Shown: positions 31,513 through 43,289 of the stretch, one piece after another
How the letters are laid out: every line of letters begins with the position of its first letter
Numbering within the stretch: the first letter of the stretch is position 1
DNA from: Phytophthora colocasiae
Taxonomy: Eukaryota; Oomycota; Peronosporomycetes; Peronosporales; Peronosporaceae
Direction: 5' to 3'
Assembly: GCA_018806915.1 (NCBI GenBank)
Contig: JAGKQI010000087.1
Coordinates: 1,426,001-1,490,000, forward strand
DNA length: 64,000 bases
Notes under the pieces: generated by a model
Databases searched by the model: none
What the model saw: the letters and a program-made list of their open reading frames with translations, nothing else
Told to the model about the DNA's origin: nothing
Made by a program: the position numbers and the translations under genes

Positions 31513-31752
31513 TGAACCCCGGCGTACTCCACGAAGCACTCCTCTTTCGGGCAGGACTCCACCAAAGCACGAGACGGCAGCGCCGTTCGAACACTGATAG
31601 GGTCGTCTTCAGCGTTGATACACAACAGCGGCACTTTGACAGCGCGAAGCTTCTTGTCAGAAGACGCATCTTCATAAAAAGCATCGGCATTTTTATAGTT
31701 GAACAGCACACTTGTGAGTGTGTCGTCGAATTCGCGCACTGTTCGAGACCGC
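31513..31752 (-). pseudogene. Captured alpha/beta-hydrolase (ABHD1/3-like) gene fragment
   Basis: About 240 bp present in unit X copy 1 but not in copy 2 (junction at 63454). The reverse strand reads FDDTLTSVLFNYKNADAFYEDAS and then VKVPLLCINAEDDPIS. The second matches the strand carrying the catalytic Asp in ABHD1/3-type serine hydrolases, which act on membrane lipids. Only this middle piece, the size of an exon, is present. Confidence 0.6.
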
Positions 31753-31815
31753 TAGATGAGCGTGTGGTTTCGAAGATCTTTTGGTTTGCAGGGCCACCAC
31801 ATCTACGCCGAGTGT

Positions 31816-32221
31816 ATCTGCAAAACGCTACTGGGAACCTTCTTACGACTTCTATGGCGGTTTTAATGACGACGATGAATTTGAAGAAGATGAATAAGCT
31901 GGAGACGGCAACTAGGACAGCAGCAAAACAAATAACATAACGCTACGGGCAATGCATCCGCTGATATTTCTCAGAATCTGGAGTACTACACTTCGCTTTC
32001 ATACAATACATTGTACCTAGCGTAGTATGTTATGGTTGCGTATGTTTTCTCCCAGTTTTCCAAGCTCCGTATGATATTTTTGAGACATCAGATACTTTGA
32101 TCGCGGATAGATATTTGTTATCCTTTAGTCGCCATGTTCAGCTGCTGGGCTCCGTAGCCCACGCATCGTCGGATCAACCGACCACTGAGTATATTCGAAG
32201 CCCCCAGCGATTTCAGGAGTG
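31816..32221. other. Flank between unit X copy 1 and Gypsy-2
   Basis: About 400 bp. A short reading ends in the acidic tail DDDEFEEDE near 31898 and may be the end of unit X. Nothing else was recognised. 32217-32221 (GAGTG) is the Gypsy-2 target duplication. Confidence 0.4.
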
Positions 32222-32468
32222 TGTAGTGGGGCGAAGGTCTTCAGGACCTGACCACGCACTGTGCTGGTGGTCGAGGACGACCTCAGCTAAGGCTGGCGTA
32301 GGGTAAGACTCCGAGGTTGGTAGACTAGAACAGGTGTGGATGCAACAGTGAGTATCTGTCGAGTGGTTTAGCCAACCTCATTCTGGAATTTGCAGAGTAC
32401 AATACAAGCAAGGTTTCTAAGGAAGTGCCAGCTTCCCTCGTGAGTGTGTTCATTCGGATCCCACTACA
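32222..32468 (+). repeat. Gypsy-2 5' LTR
   Basis: 247 bp. It matches 44932-45184 with a 6-bp difference near 32342 and few substitutions. Confidence 0.9.
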
Positions 32469-32497
32469 AAGTTAACTTTAGTGTCGACGTAAACGAC

Positions 32498-33700
32498 ATG
32501 GACAACGCAAGTGCACCGACGGACGCGACTGCTGACGCTGGAGCTACAACCAATGTGGAACAGTCTGCTGCAGGAACCGGACGTGTATTGCGGTCAGGAA
32601 CAACGGTGGCAACACCATCAGCGAATGCGGGCCAAGCCACGCGAACTCGAAGCAAGGGCAAGAAACCCGCTCGGAAGGAAACCCAGGGAAGATCTCGACG
32701 AGACGAAGCTCCTCCAGCTCCGGCCGGACCGAGGAGCGGCTCGACGTCGAGGCCAGTCAACCAGGAAGTAGATTTCCCCACCGTGGCCCATCCGATCTTT
32801 GCGATCACGGCGGCACCGAAGGTGGAAGACACGTCGCACGAAGCGCTTACCCGATGGGTGGATCTTCGTCTGGAATACGAAGAGATCATGAGGGCGCGCT
32901 GCGAAGCATCTGGTGAAGATCTGAAGTCGGTGATGAGGTCGATACGAAACTCTTTCGACGACAGTTTTCTCGAAACTCTTTGTGAGACCAAGTGGGACAA
33001 GAGGAAGGACGAAGTCACGGATGAGTTCATTTGGGACTGGATAATGAAGACTGTGCAGAGCTTCAAGAACAATGTCCTGCCGAACATCGACGAGCTCTTC
33101 CAAGAGCAGCTAGTGATGACCACGGCGAAGACGGACGTCGACGCCAGAGTCATGGATTACTTCCATCTGTGCAATACGATTGTCAAGAACAACGGTTTGG
33201 CTGGTTTGTTTGCGGATGAAGACGGAACAAAGAAGAAATGCAAAGTCCTGTTGAACTGCTTACCTGACGAGCTGAAGTTGAGAGTGAAGAACGAGATTGA
33301 CTTCCGCTTGCCGGCAGCAAAGTCAAGCATCGCTGAACTCTTCAAGATCGTAAGTGAGAAGGCTCTCGAAATTGAACGAGAGGACAAAGCCTTGTCACGG
33401 AGCAAAAAACGATCCATCGGACAGGAGTTGAAGTCAACTGCGGCGACACCACGCCCCCCTAAGCGTTCAAGACGGCAACGTACAACGGAAAATCTCAGGG
33501 AGCTCAGTCACAGACTGCTCCCCGGCAGATATTTCGGACAGTGTCAAACCAGGCACGCTCAGGACCGAAAGGAGGTTGCTGGACGTGTGGCGGTCAGCAC
33601 CGCCAATCTGACTGCCCCGACAAATCCGACGACAACACCACGGCAACGCGAAAACCGAAACCGGGGAGGCACCGCAAAGCTAAAAAGGATTAGCATGTGC
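32498..33700 (+). CDS. gag: Gypsy-2 gag
   Basis: Starts MDNASAPTDATADAG. A basic linker (RSKGKKPARKETQG) and a capsid-like helical region follow (HPIFAITAAPK, SVMRSIRNSFDDSFLETLCE, LLNCLPDELKLRVKNEIDF). Near 33480 the frame changes: the expected zinc knuckle CWTCGGQHRQSDC is read in a neighbouring frame at 33569-33620. One base may therefore be missing or extra. It packages element RNA by family. Confidence 0.75.
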
Positions 33701-33734
33701 CTTCCTGACCAACCAGGTCAACCACGTATGCTGC

Positions 33735-36111
33735 GTGGTGGATGTTGAATACTGTCCGCATTCGGGGGCGGAGATGTTGTGCATCAGCTCTACGACCCTG
33801 AGAAGGATCGTTGAGCAAGGTGTGAATTGTGATGTGACGGAGGTAGCAGCTCCAATAGCGTGTGAGCTTCCAGGTGGGAAGAAGACGTGGGCACGAGAGT
33901 CAACAACGCTGCGTCTGTCCCTAATGACAGCAGCAGGCCCTGTCAATATCTTCAAACCTGTGAAGTGTTTGGTGTTAAACAATGAAGGAGACGAGTTCCT
34001 CCTTGGTGATGACGTACTGAAGATGCTCGGCATTGATATCGAACGACAATTGGAATTGTTGGCAGCCCCAAGCGGGGATGACGGAGATGATGACGAGGCT
34101 TTACCAGACGTGGCAACAGGTGACAAGGATGAAGTCGCCATTCGACTAGCTGTGGAATTGATGATTGAGCAAGCACTGTCTGAGGGTTTTCCTGAGGACC
34201 GAGTCGAGCGGCTACGCACTATTGTGTATGCCTACGATGTCTGGAGGGTTGTGCTCGGTGACGACCCTCCTGCCAAAGTAGAGCCGATGCGTGTGAAGAT
34301 GAAGACGGGCTGCAGGCCTTTCAAGGCTAAAGCTCGCAAGTATGCACCAGAGTACCAGGCATTTCTGGAGTCATTCAATGAGATGCTGGTCAAACTGGGT
34401 TGGGTGTACGAAAACCCATCGAGTCGATGGGCTTGTGCAGCATTGCCTGTGCGCAAGCGAGGCGGTGCCGAATTCCGGCAAACAGTGGACTACAAGCCGT
34501 TCAATGCGCAGACAGAACCAATGGCTGGACTGATGCCGAACTTGCATGTGGACTTGGAGAACGTGAGAGGTTGTAGCCACTTCGGGCTTTTTAACTTCAT
34601 CAAGGGCTACTGGCAACTCCCTCTTGCGAAAGAGTGCCAGGAGCTGTTGTCTTACATGACACAGGAAGATCTACACACCTCGTCGAGTACCTCAAGGCAG
34701 TGCAGACGCAGCTTTGTATTTCCAGTCGACGATTGAACGTTGCTACGCCGAGCTGTTGTACAAGCATTTATTAGTCTGGATCGACGACGTACTGCTGTAC
34801 GCTAAACACGTACCTCGATATATTGCAACAGCTACTGGAGCTTACAGCAAAATTTGGGTTTAAGCTGAGTGCTGCGAAGTCCTGTTTGTACAAGCGAGAG
34901 GTGAAATGGTGTGGTAAAGTGATCAATGGAGAAGGTGTCAAACATGACGCCGAGCGAATAAGAGCACTGACAAGCATGCCATACCCTACCAACGCTGGTG
35001 AACTGCAACAGTTTTTGTGTTCGACAAACTGGATGAGGGACAACATCGTTGACTATGCACGAATGGTTCGTCCTCTGCAGGACGCCCTCGATCAAGCGAT
35101 GTCGACAGCGTCGAGGAGAACGAAGCGAGTGGCAGCGGGAATTCAAGTCGCATTCACCGAGCAAGAATGCGAGGCGTACGACAAACTGAAGCAGGCACTG
35201 GCAGATGCAGCCACCCTAGCTTTCCCAAAGCCCGACGCTGAAATGATCCTACTCACAGACGCTTCTGACGTTGGTTGGTCAGTTATAGTATCACAGGTGG
35301 CAAACTGGAAAAGTGATGCAGACATCCAGGACCAACAGCATGAGCTGTTGATCTGTCTCGGTGGTACGTTCACTGGGGCCCAAAGAAACTGGAGTGTCAT
35401 TGAAAAGGAAGCATACCCGATCATCGTGGCGTGTGATAAACTCAGCTATCTACTTCTCCGACCGCGTGGCTTTCGCATGTACTGCGACCACCGCAACTTG
35501 ATACATGTATTCGCACCCGGACATGAGGTCAAGAAGCACGTTAGAGGTAAACTTTTGCGGTGGTCCATGAAACTGATGGATTATCGGTACACTATCGAGC
35601 ATATCGACGGCACGCACAACGTTTGTGTCCAGGTGGGGTGGTGCCCCTAGCGTAGCGAGCGTGGCAGTGAAGCGAGTCAACCTTCGACGAGGACGTGATA
35701 CCGAAGTCACTCAGCGTACCAACGCTAGTACCCGTGTACCGATCCGGCCGTTCCGTGACGGCAATTTCATATGGCCAACTACAGATGAACTACTTGGAGC
35801 TCAACAGCGGCACATTGTGGAGCGTCCACAAGGCTTGATGAGAAGAGCGGATGGTCTACTATGCAGTAATGAGCGGATTTGGATACCTACGGAGGAGTCG
35901 AGTCTACTGCAAAGGCTACTAGTGATTGGTCACTGCGGAGCGCAGGGTCACAGAGGTCGCGAAGCATTGATGAATGTGATCCAATCGACGGTTTTTCGTG
36001 CGGAATCTCTCAGCCGTGGTCAAGGCTTTATTTGCTGGTGCCTCATGTGCCAGCATGTAAAAGGGGGGAAGGTAGTGAACCGACCATGGGCAGAGACATT
36101 CCGATGCAACG
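33735..36111 (+). pseudogene. pol: Gypsy-2 pol, 5' part (PR-RT-RH-IN N-term)
   Basis: 33735-34736 covers the protease-like part and the start of RT (RQTVDYKPFNAQTEPMAG, LFNFIKGYWQLPLA). The RT catalytic box LLVWIDDVLLY is read at about 34768 after a frame change near 34690. RNase H (LLTDASDVGWSVIV, TGAQRNWSVIEKEAYP) follows at 34823-35650, and the integrase zinc region (GHCGAQGHRGREA, CLMCQHVKGGK) in 35625-36111, again in a shifted frame. Gypsy-3 interrupts it after CAACG (36107-36111). Confidence 0.85.
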
Positions 36112-36533
36112 TGCAACGGGGATGTTACACGAATGTTTCTCGTTGGTGTGTGACACACGTGGATACATTTATGTGGGTACATAATGGTGTGTGACACTCA
36201 AGGATACATTTATGTGGGTACATAATGGTGTGGCACACACGAGTAGATACGTGGATGGCCTCAGAGCCTCACGTTGCATTTTGATTAGGATTTAGTATGT
36301 TAGATACTAAATCCGTTACATTTAGGATTAGGGCAATAAAGTCAATAAAAATCAGTTTGCATTTTACATAGTTAGTGTTAGTCCTTTGTTATAGGGACAC
36401 TGACTCTGTGAGTCCCGTATTTAGTGGACTACTTGGTTCTTGTATAGAACCGAAGGCTAGTGCCTTGCAAGCAGGACTCTACGAGTCAACTAAACTTCCT
36501 CTGTGCCGTGCACACCTACGCAGCCCCGCTGCA
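36112..36533 (+). repeat. Gypsy-3 5' LTR
   Basis: 422 bp. It starts TGCAACGGGGATG (the other copy has TGTAACGGGG) and ends CCCCGCTGCA. It contains a duplicated block: TGTGACAC then GGATACATTTATGTGGGTAC, twice. Confidence 0.9.
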
Positions 36534-36590
36534 TCTGGTAGCACTTGTAGTCAATCCAACTCCTGAGTTGAAGACTGTTTCTCTGTGAGA

Positions 36591-37445
36591 ATGGAGCCAG
36601 AAGCATACGCTCACTTGACTCCGAGTCAGCGGGACACGCTTAACAAGCTTACGTCCTTGCTGGGCCCCGAAGGTATGGCGCACCTTGCGTCCCAAGGGCC
36701 GGAGGCCGTCAACGCGCGTCTTGAGGCATTTGCCTCGTACGAAAACGCTCTCGTTGAGCACATCCAACGGAATGTAAAGGAGTTAACCCGCTCCGAGAGC
36801 TAAGCCCGTCACGCTCAGCGTGAAGACCTTTCACGGGCACGAAGGAGAGAACCTCCTGTTGTGGACCCGAGAGGTCGAAATGGCCATGGGAGCCGCTATG
36901 CTCCAGTTGGAAGGCCAACGCGTGGCGTTCGCCATCTCTAAGCTCGAAGGGCGAGCACGAGAATGGGCCTTGACGTCTGGGACGTCGGTATAAATGGCCT
37001 TCCCCACTTGGGGTGAGCTTAAGGTCAAGCTTACGCAAGTGTTTGCTCCGCCTAACCAGGCGTATCGCGTGCGGTCACGCTTCCTTGCTTGCCGACAGGG
37101 CAAGAAGGACCTGGTGGACTATGTGTCCAAGAGCTGCGCACGCTCATTGCCGGCATGGCTGCCGACCCTCTACCTGAGGTGGTCACCGTGACCATCTTCA
37201 TGGAAGGTTTACGAGCTGGCGTGGCCAGAACGGAGGCATTCCGTCAGAATCCTCGCACCTTCGAGGACGCTGTCAGCGTGGCATTGAATGCCGAACACAA
37301 CTTTAAGTTGTCGAGGGTCGGTGCTAACAGCACAGGGTCCGGAGGACCCGAACCCATGGACCTCAGCTATGCTGAAGATGAAGTAGCCGAGCTACACGAG
37401 CTGCGGTGCAGCGTGAGCACCCGCGCGGTGCTACACGTGTGGTAG
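36591..37445 (+). pseudogene. gag: Gypsy-3 gag, broken
   Basis: MEPEAYAHLTPSQRDTLNKL opens the reading, which stops at 36802. Gag continues in other frames: [20 protein letters not shown], then after a TAA near 36993 WGELKVKLTQVFAPPNQAYR, then ELRTLIAGMAADPLPEVVT and AVSVALNAEHNFKLSRVG. At least three breaks. The zinc knuckle expected near 37440 is not intact. Confidence 0.75.
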
Positions 37446-37639
37446 TCCCACATCTGAGGCCCAACTGCCCTCTGCGCAAAGAGCGCGCCGGCCAGAATGG
37501 CCGCAACCTGCTCACGCGGGTCCCGCTTTGGGCTCTGCCCAGGAAACGAAGGCTCCCAGTAGACGCGGGGCGGTCTACTGGGGAAGAACTGAGTTCTGCA
37601 GTGCGTGAGAGGCACTGGGGCTCAGCCCCGAAGAGCTCC

Positions 37640-40600
37640 GTGCTCTTAAACACGGAACGTGTGAGCAAGCAGGGCTTGCTGGTCGTCCATGTGGACGTGA
37701 AGGGCTTCGAGAAGCCGTGGATCGTGTTGATCGATTCGGGAGCGTATGGCAACTAGGTCCAGACGCTCCACCGTTGAGTGGTAGTCAGCAATATGCTGAG
37801 GCTCTTCGAGCGCGAAGAGGTGACACTGTCACTGTCCGCCTAGCGACGGGCGTCCGTGTCACGGTGGCCAAGGTCCCCATGGACCTGCGGCTGAAGTTCT
37901 GACTTCGATAGCGTGGAACGCCGCTTGGTCCTGGACCTGGATTCGAGGTACGACTCATCCTTGGCATGGCGTGGCTGGAGCGCCACGAGCCATGGATTGA
38001 TTGGAGGTCGAAGACCTTAGGTGCTACGCACTTCTCTCTAGTGGAGCTTTGGCGAGTCATGAACCCACCTCTGCTAGGAAGCAGAAGCGCTATTGGCGCG
38101 AGCATCGAAGCCGAGTCGGCTATGATGCTGGAAGTCGGTGTGTCCGGAGTTGGTGGACAGCGCCGAGTGCGAGGACCGCAGTCCTGTTGAGCGCGTAGCG
38201 CTGGTTGACAGTGAGTCAACGTGTGGGCAAAGCTCACGTAACCCTGTGGGGCGGCACGTACTCCGCCGAGTGACGCCGGTCATGGACCGTCACTGGATGC
38301 CGATGGCATCAGGCCCCACCAGGCCGTGAACTGTGGGGCGGCACGTACTCCGTCGAGTGATACTGGTCGTGGACCAAGTCGATCGCTGAGTGTCTCTGAC
38401 ACTGGACCTGTTACGGTCTGATTGTTCAGTGGCACGTACTCCGCTGAGCGGCATCGGTCGTCGACCGAGTGGATCGCAGAGTGTCACTGACACTGGGCCT
38501 GAAAGGGCCGGAAACGCAATGCGGCGGCACGTACTCCGTCTAGTGACGTCGGCGGTAGACCGAGTCAGTCACTGAGTGTTACTGACACTGGGCCGGGCAA
38601 GGCCATAACCCTGTGCGGCGGCACGTACTCCGTCGAGTGGACGTTCGTCGGCCAGGCGACGACGTCGTAAGGCCCTATGGGCGAGACGCTCTGCGTCTGA
38701 GTCGTCCGTGACGTCAAGTGTCAACGCACGGGGCTGTGGGCAGCTATACACTCTGGTTGATGGAGTGGACGGCGGTGCCGAAGGCAGCGTCCGCTGGACG
38801 GACTGCCGAGTGCTGATAAGCTCCTTGAGCTAGAAGAGATGTCGTTCGCCGACTTTGGCGATGCCTTGAAGGCTGGCGAACTCGCCGAGGTGGTCATCGT
38901 TCGACCTGAGGAGGAGTTAAACTCATCGTCCCTCGTAGACGAGTCCGTCTTGGCCGAGGTCAAGAAGGCGCTGAGCGCCAGAGTGGATCGAGATCCTCAA
39001 GAATCCCTCGGATCCCTTCTACTCCTTGCTGAAGGAATATGGAGACGCTATGTTCCAAAGGAACCACCGAGTGGCCTGCCTCCTGACCGAGGCGTTCGTC
39101 ACGAGATCGACTTAGTTCCCGGAACTAAAATACTGCGTGACCCGGCAGTGGCCTCTTCCTAAAGAGCAATGCGACGTCACGTTGACGCCTTCTTCCGTGC
39201 TAAGCACGCGGCGGGTCTCGTGCGCGAGGCAAGTCTCCGCACTCCGCGCCAACGTTCTGTGTCAGAAAGCCGAATGGCAAGTGGCGTATCGTTCACGCTT
39301 TTAACAAGCTCAACGCTGCCGATTCCGGCGCAGACGCCGATTCCTAGGAAGGATGTTCTTCAGAACAACATGGTGGAGTTGCACCATGTACAGTGCGCTC
39401 GACTTAGTCGATGGTTACTATCAGCTGCTCATGCGAGCCAGTGATATTCCGCTTACAGCGGTGAGCACCCCGAGCGGTATGCTCTGGGAGTGGCTCGTCA
39501 TGCCCCAAGGGCTGTCGAATGCGCCTGCAACGTTCAATCGTCTCAGTGACGCAGTTGTTCAGGCCTCCTACGGGCATTCGCACAGACGTACTTTGACGAT
39601 GTGTTCGTCCACAGTCGTGCTGAGCACGGGAAGACTGATGTCGAGGTACACGTGGAACACGTGAGAGCAGTGCTCGAGTGCATGCGCACCAACAAGTTGT
39701 ACGCCAACGCGGACAAGTGCGTCTTTGGCGCGGAAGAAATCCTTTCTAGGGTGTTTCATTGGGAAGCATGGCCTTCGTGCTGATCCAGCAAAGGTCAAGG
39801 CCATTGTGGACTGGCCGGTTCCCTTGAACCAGAAGGACTTGCGTAAGTGGCTGGGCTTGGCCAACTACTTGCACAAATACAGCGAGAACTACGCTGAGTT
39901 GGCTCGGCCACTGTCGGATCTCCTTAAGAAGGATGCCGAATGGGTATGGCGTGCTGAGCACGAGTGCGTTCACTCGTATCAAGGATAGCCTGCTTCAGGC
40001 ACCGATACTGGCGTTGCCAGACCCCGATCGTCCGTTCATCGTCGTCTGTGACGCCTCGGACTTTGCCATCGGCAGTGCTTTTGCTACAAACGGACGCCGA
40101 CGGGCGCAGAACGCGTCATTGCGTTTGAGTCTCGGCAGCTCAAGGCTGCTGGAGAAGAACTATCCAGTTTCATGACAAGGAGCTACTTGCGATGAAGTAC
40201 GCTCTCGTCAAATTCAGGGTTCACCTGTCGGCTCCTGCCGTTTGTGATCTACACGGATCATGCGTCACTACGCACAGCGACGCAGTCGCCTCACCTCTCG
40301 CAGAGGATGGCCCGATGGCTCTCCTTCTTTGCGGAGTATAACTTCGAGGTGAAGTACAAGCCTGGCAGGCAGAACGTCCTCGCTGACGCGTTATCACGTC
40401 GCCCGGACTATGAGCTATCTCATGTCACCTCGGTGACGTCGTCCGTGACGGACATGGTTCGAGCAGCGTACGCTCAGGACGACTCTTGTGTCGCGCTGCT
40501 TCAAGCTCTAGGGAGCGATGAGTTTAAGGACTTAAATGTGACTCTGTCACGACGCCTAAAGGCGAGACTCCAACGCTATAGCCTGGAAGGCGGTCTACTG

Positions 40601-42425
40601 TACTACAGCACGGGTCAGGATGACCCACCACGTGTGGTGGTTCCTCACGATGAGGACCTGAAGTATCGCATCCTCTATGAGGCCCACGACACGCCCACAG
40701 CAGCGGCCACCTCGGTCGCGAGAAGACCTACGGCTCGGTGAGCTCCATGTACTGGTGGCCGAAGATGTACGGCAAGTGGGTCAGCACATATGTGCACACG
40801 TGCGAGACGTGTCAGCGGGTTAAACCCTCGCCGCATGCATGCGGCGCGCTCGGCGAGCTTTGCCTGTACCCTCTGGGTGTTGGCAGTCCATGCGTATGGA
40901 CTTCGTGTTTGGCCTGCCGAAGGATACGGCAGGCAACACGGGCGTTGTGGTCTTTGTTGCCCGTCTGAGCAAGCTGGCTCACCTAGCGGCTGTGCCGGAC
41001 ACCGTCGATGGCGCTGGTACAGCGACGATCTTTATCGATCAGGTCTTCCGCCAGCATGGGCTGCCAGAGACTATTGTCTCCGATCGAGACCCCCGTTTCA
41101 CGGGTCACTTCTGGACGTCCGTCTTCCAAAGTGCTTGGCACTCGACTGGACATGTCCACGGCGGATCATCCGCAGACCGACGGTCAGACTGAACGCGTGA
41201 ACCGCGTCCTGGAGGACATCCTCCGCAGCGTATGCGCTGAAACGCCGAAGCGTTGGAGCGCTATGCTCCCTCTCGTTGAGTTCTCAATGAACAACGCGGT
41301 GCATGCCTCGACAGGCTTCACCCCGTTCTACGTGAACGGCCTTGCGCATCCGCGCGTCCCGCTCACTCCGCCACGCGGTAGCCTTGGGCTTGGTGGGGGA
41401 GAGGCTGTGCCGTCGCTCGACTCCGAGCTTGCTGATGTCAGCCCCCTTGCTGTTCGCAAGCAAGTCGATGACTTCCTCTCGATGAGGCTTAGCGTCTTAC
41501 GCCGTGTGCGTGACGCAATGGCTGAAAGCCAAGATGTTCAAAAGGAACAAGCTGATGCCAAAGGCAGAAGCAACATGTGGGAGTTCAAGGTCGGTGACCA
41601 CGTTTTATTAAACGCTAAGAACTCTGCCTACACACGCAGTGTCAGCCGTCTTCAAGACGAAGTTGCGGCCGCGCTTCATTGGACCGTTCACGGTCGTGGC
41701 CAAGAAGGGCCTGGCATACACGCTTGACTTGCCAAAGCGTATGCGAACACATCCTGTGTTCTACGTGGCTTGCTTAAGCCATATCGGGACCCTGCTCTTG
41801 TGAGTTCTGAGGAGCTGGCGCCGAGTCGGACGAAGGCTGCATCGGCAGCAGGTGGCAGAGCCACAGGTGGTTGCATCCGGAACCAACAGGTCTTGTCAAT
41901 CCGGAGCAACGTGATGCTCGAGGTCATAGACCCGCTGATGCAGCACCAGAGGCGACTCAGACCGGTCCCCGCGACTCTAGGTCTCCTCGAGACCAGTCGC
42001 TAAGCGATGGGTCGGATGACCGACGTGGTGGTCGTGCTCCTTCACCGAGCCGACGCGGGTCTGCAAGCAATGCAGTGCGTCTACACTCGCAGCGCGAGAA
42101 CCCATCGACCGCTCGTCCTCCTCCTGCTCTGCTCGATGAGCAAGGTGAGCTTCACTATCACGTGGATCGCCTGATGGCGCGGCGTCGTCGCCAAGGTCAC
42201 AACCAGTATCTGGTGAAGTGGCGAGGTTACCCTCACTCACAGAACTCGTGGGAGTTTGAGGTGCCACTACGGCAGGATTGCCCCGACGTCGTTGACGCGT
42301 ATGATCGGGCAACACCCGGTGTCAGACCGCCCGATGGGGGTGCGACGGAGTCGCCGGGTGCCAAGCACCTCCCACTAAGGTGGGAGTTCACAGGGTCGTT
42401 GCTGAGCTCAGGCTCTGACCCGTAG
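37640..42425 (+). pseudogene. pol: Gypsy-3 pol with C-terminal chromodomain, broken
   Basis: Protease-like VLIDSGAYGN at about 37729. RT from 39070 (LPPDRGVRHEIDLVPG) through DLVDGYYQLLM and MLWEWLVMPQGLSNAPATF; the FDD box lies in a shifted frame near 39590. RNase H ([28 protein letters not shown]) at 40020-40300. Integrase at 40600-41300 (CETCQRVKPSP, DFVFGLPKDTAGN, DRDPRF, NNAVHASTGFTPFYVN). Chromodomain at 42140-42300 (QYLVKWRGYPHSQNSWE). Ten or more frame changes are needed. Confidence 0.85.
38250..38645 (+). repeat. Degenerate about 90-bp tandem repeats in the Gypsy-3 PR-RT linker
   Basis: The core GGCACGTACTCCGYCGAG starts at 38253, 38340, 38431, 38526 and 38620, spaced 87, 91, 95 and 94 bp. 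Between the later cores, GAGTGTCACTGACACTGGGCC-like blocks also recur. Confidence 0.8.
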
Positions 42426-42460
42426 CTGCAATACTTGCAGCGAGCACGTCGGTGCCGTCG

Positions 42461-43040
42461 ACATGGCATCGAATGCTCAAACTGCAAGTGCAGTAGAGCT
42501 ACATGCGCCTCGCGCGCGTGTTTCAAGGGTCTATGACCCTTTATCAACACTGGCCTATGGCCCGGAGCTTCGCGATCATGAAGCGAAGATGGTTCGTGAT
42601 GAACAACCGTCTTAATGACATTCTGTCTAAGCGACAAGTGGTGATGGAAACGGATTCTATCCGATCACCTGACGCTAGAAGCGTTCAATGGGTATGACTA
42701 TGTCATGAGGCACTGTGGATGCCAGGGATGCCAATGCATTGGACCCCGCATGCTGCATAGCAGTAGGAGGTAGGTAAGCTCCTCCTGAGCGACAGCTTAG
42801 CTGTCTGGTGCTCGTTGTCGTGTCTACGACTGTGCTGAGCACGTGTATTCACAAGACACAGTGTCGGTGACACATAGTGGCGCTTGCGCCTGCTTCAAGG
42901 ACAACTTGGGCATCAAGCCCTGCACACAGTGCTCATCCGAGGGTCACATTAACTGTGAAGCGAGTGGGCCCCACTGCTGTGTGGTTCTTGGAACCGTTGG
43001 TAGCCTGGAAGGCTTGCCCTATGGATCATTGATCCAGTGA
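42461..43040 (+). other. Cys-rich readings after the Gypsy-3 chromodomain
   Basis: An ATG at 42461 opens MASNAQTASAVELHAPRARV for about 50 codons. Further on, other frames read NGYDYVMRHCGCQGCQCIGPR (near 42685-42750) and ACACFKDNLGIKPCTQC with HINCEASGPHCCVV (about 42890-42990). The density of CxC and CxxC suggests a former zinc-binding accessory protein coded between the chromodomain and the 3' LTR. It is broken by stops. I cannot name a family. Confidence 0.4.
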
Positions 43041-43289
43041 TATCGTCGATACGCCACTTGTGGCCTTCTCCCCACGCCCGTAGAGTCCCTTGACTCGAGC
43101 CAGTAGGCTCCTATGCTTGGTAAGCATTGGGCCCAAGTGTGTGCCAAGTGGCATCGCGTACGGATGCGTGTAACACGCACGAGAGACAGCGCCGTCCGCG
43201 CAAGGCAAGGTGCCGTGGCCATCGGCCGATAATCGCGTCGTGTGTTTACACTTTCCGGATACGGTATCCGGAATCTTGGTGGGGGAGAG

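Larger units (their letters stand above)
23869..31815 (+). pseudogene. Unit X copy 1: decayed member of an unassigned multicopy gene family
   Basis: Segments 23869-23969, 28519-28984, 29721-31512 and 31753-31815 align with unit X copy 2 (53548-63510). Coding-like pieces in several frames include RWFYSHLNVPI, LYDLQEIREALALIS, PLRDLVFFCGTDQRLDTTP, FTLAFSRKEDTYPV, LTIDGPRDEMDENV, LKVNRHLAYLGV and KLAFLSV. The last three match the repeated C-terminal style (NxxLxxLxV ... KLAFLSV) I associate with a large leucine-rich oomycete family of unknown function. Frameshifts (for example near 30955) and three insertions show that it is dead. Confidence 0.6.

Noticed and set aside
38253..38640. CRISPR-like array (about 20-bp cores with about 70-bp spacers)
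   Set aside because: The spacers are themselves related, it lies within a retrotransposon coding linker, and the genome is eukaryotic.
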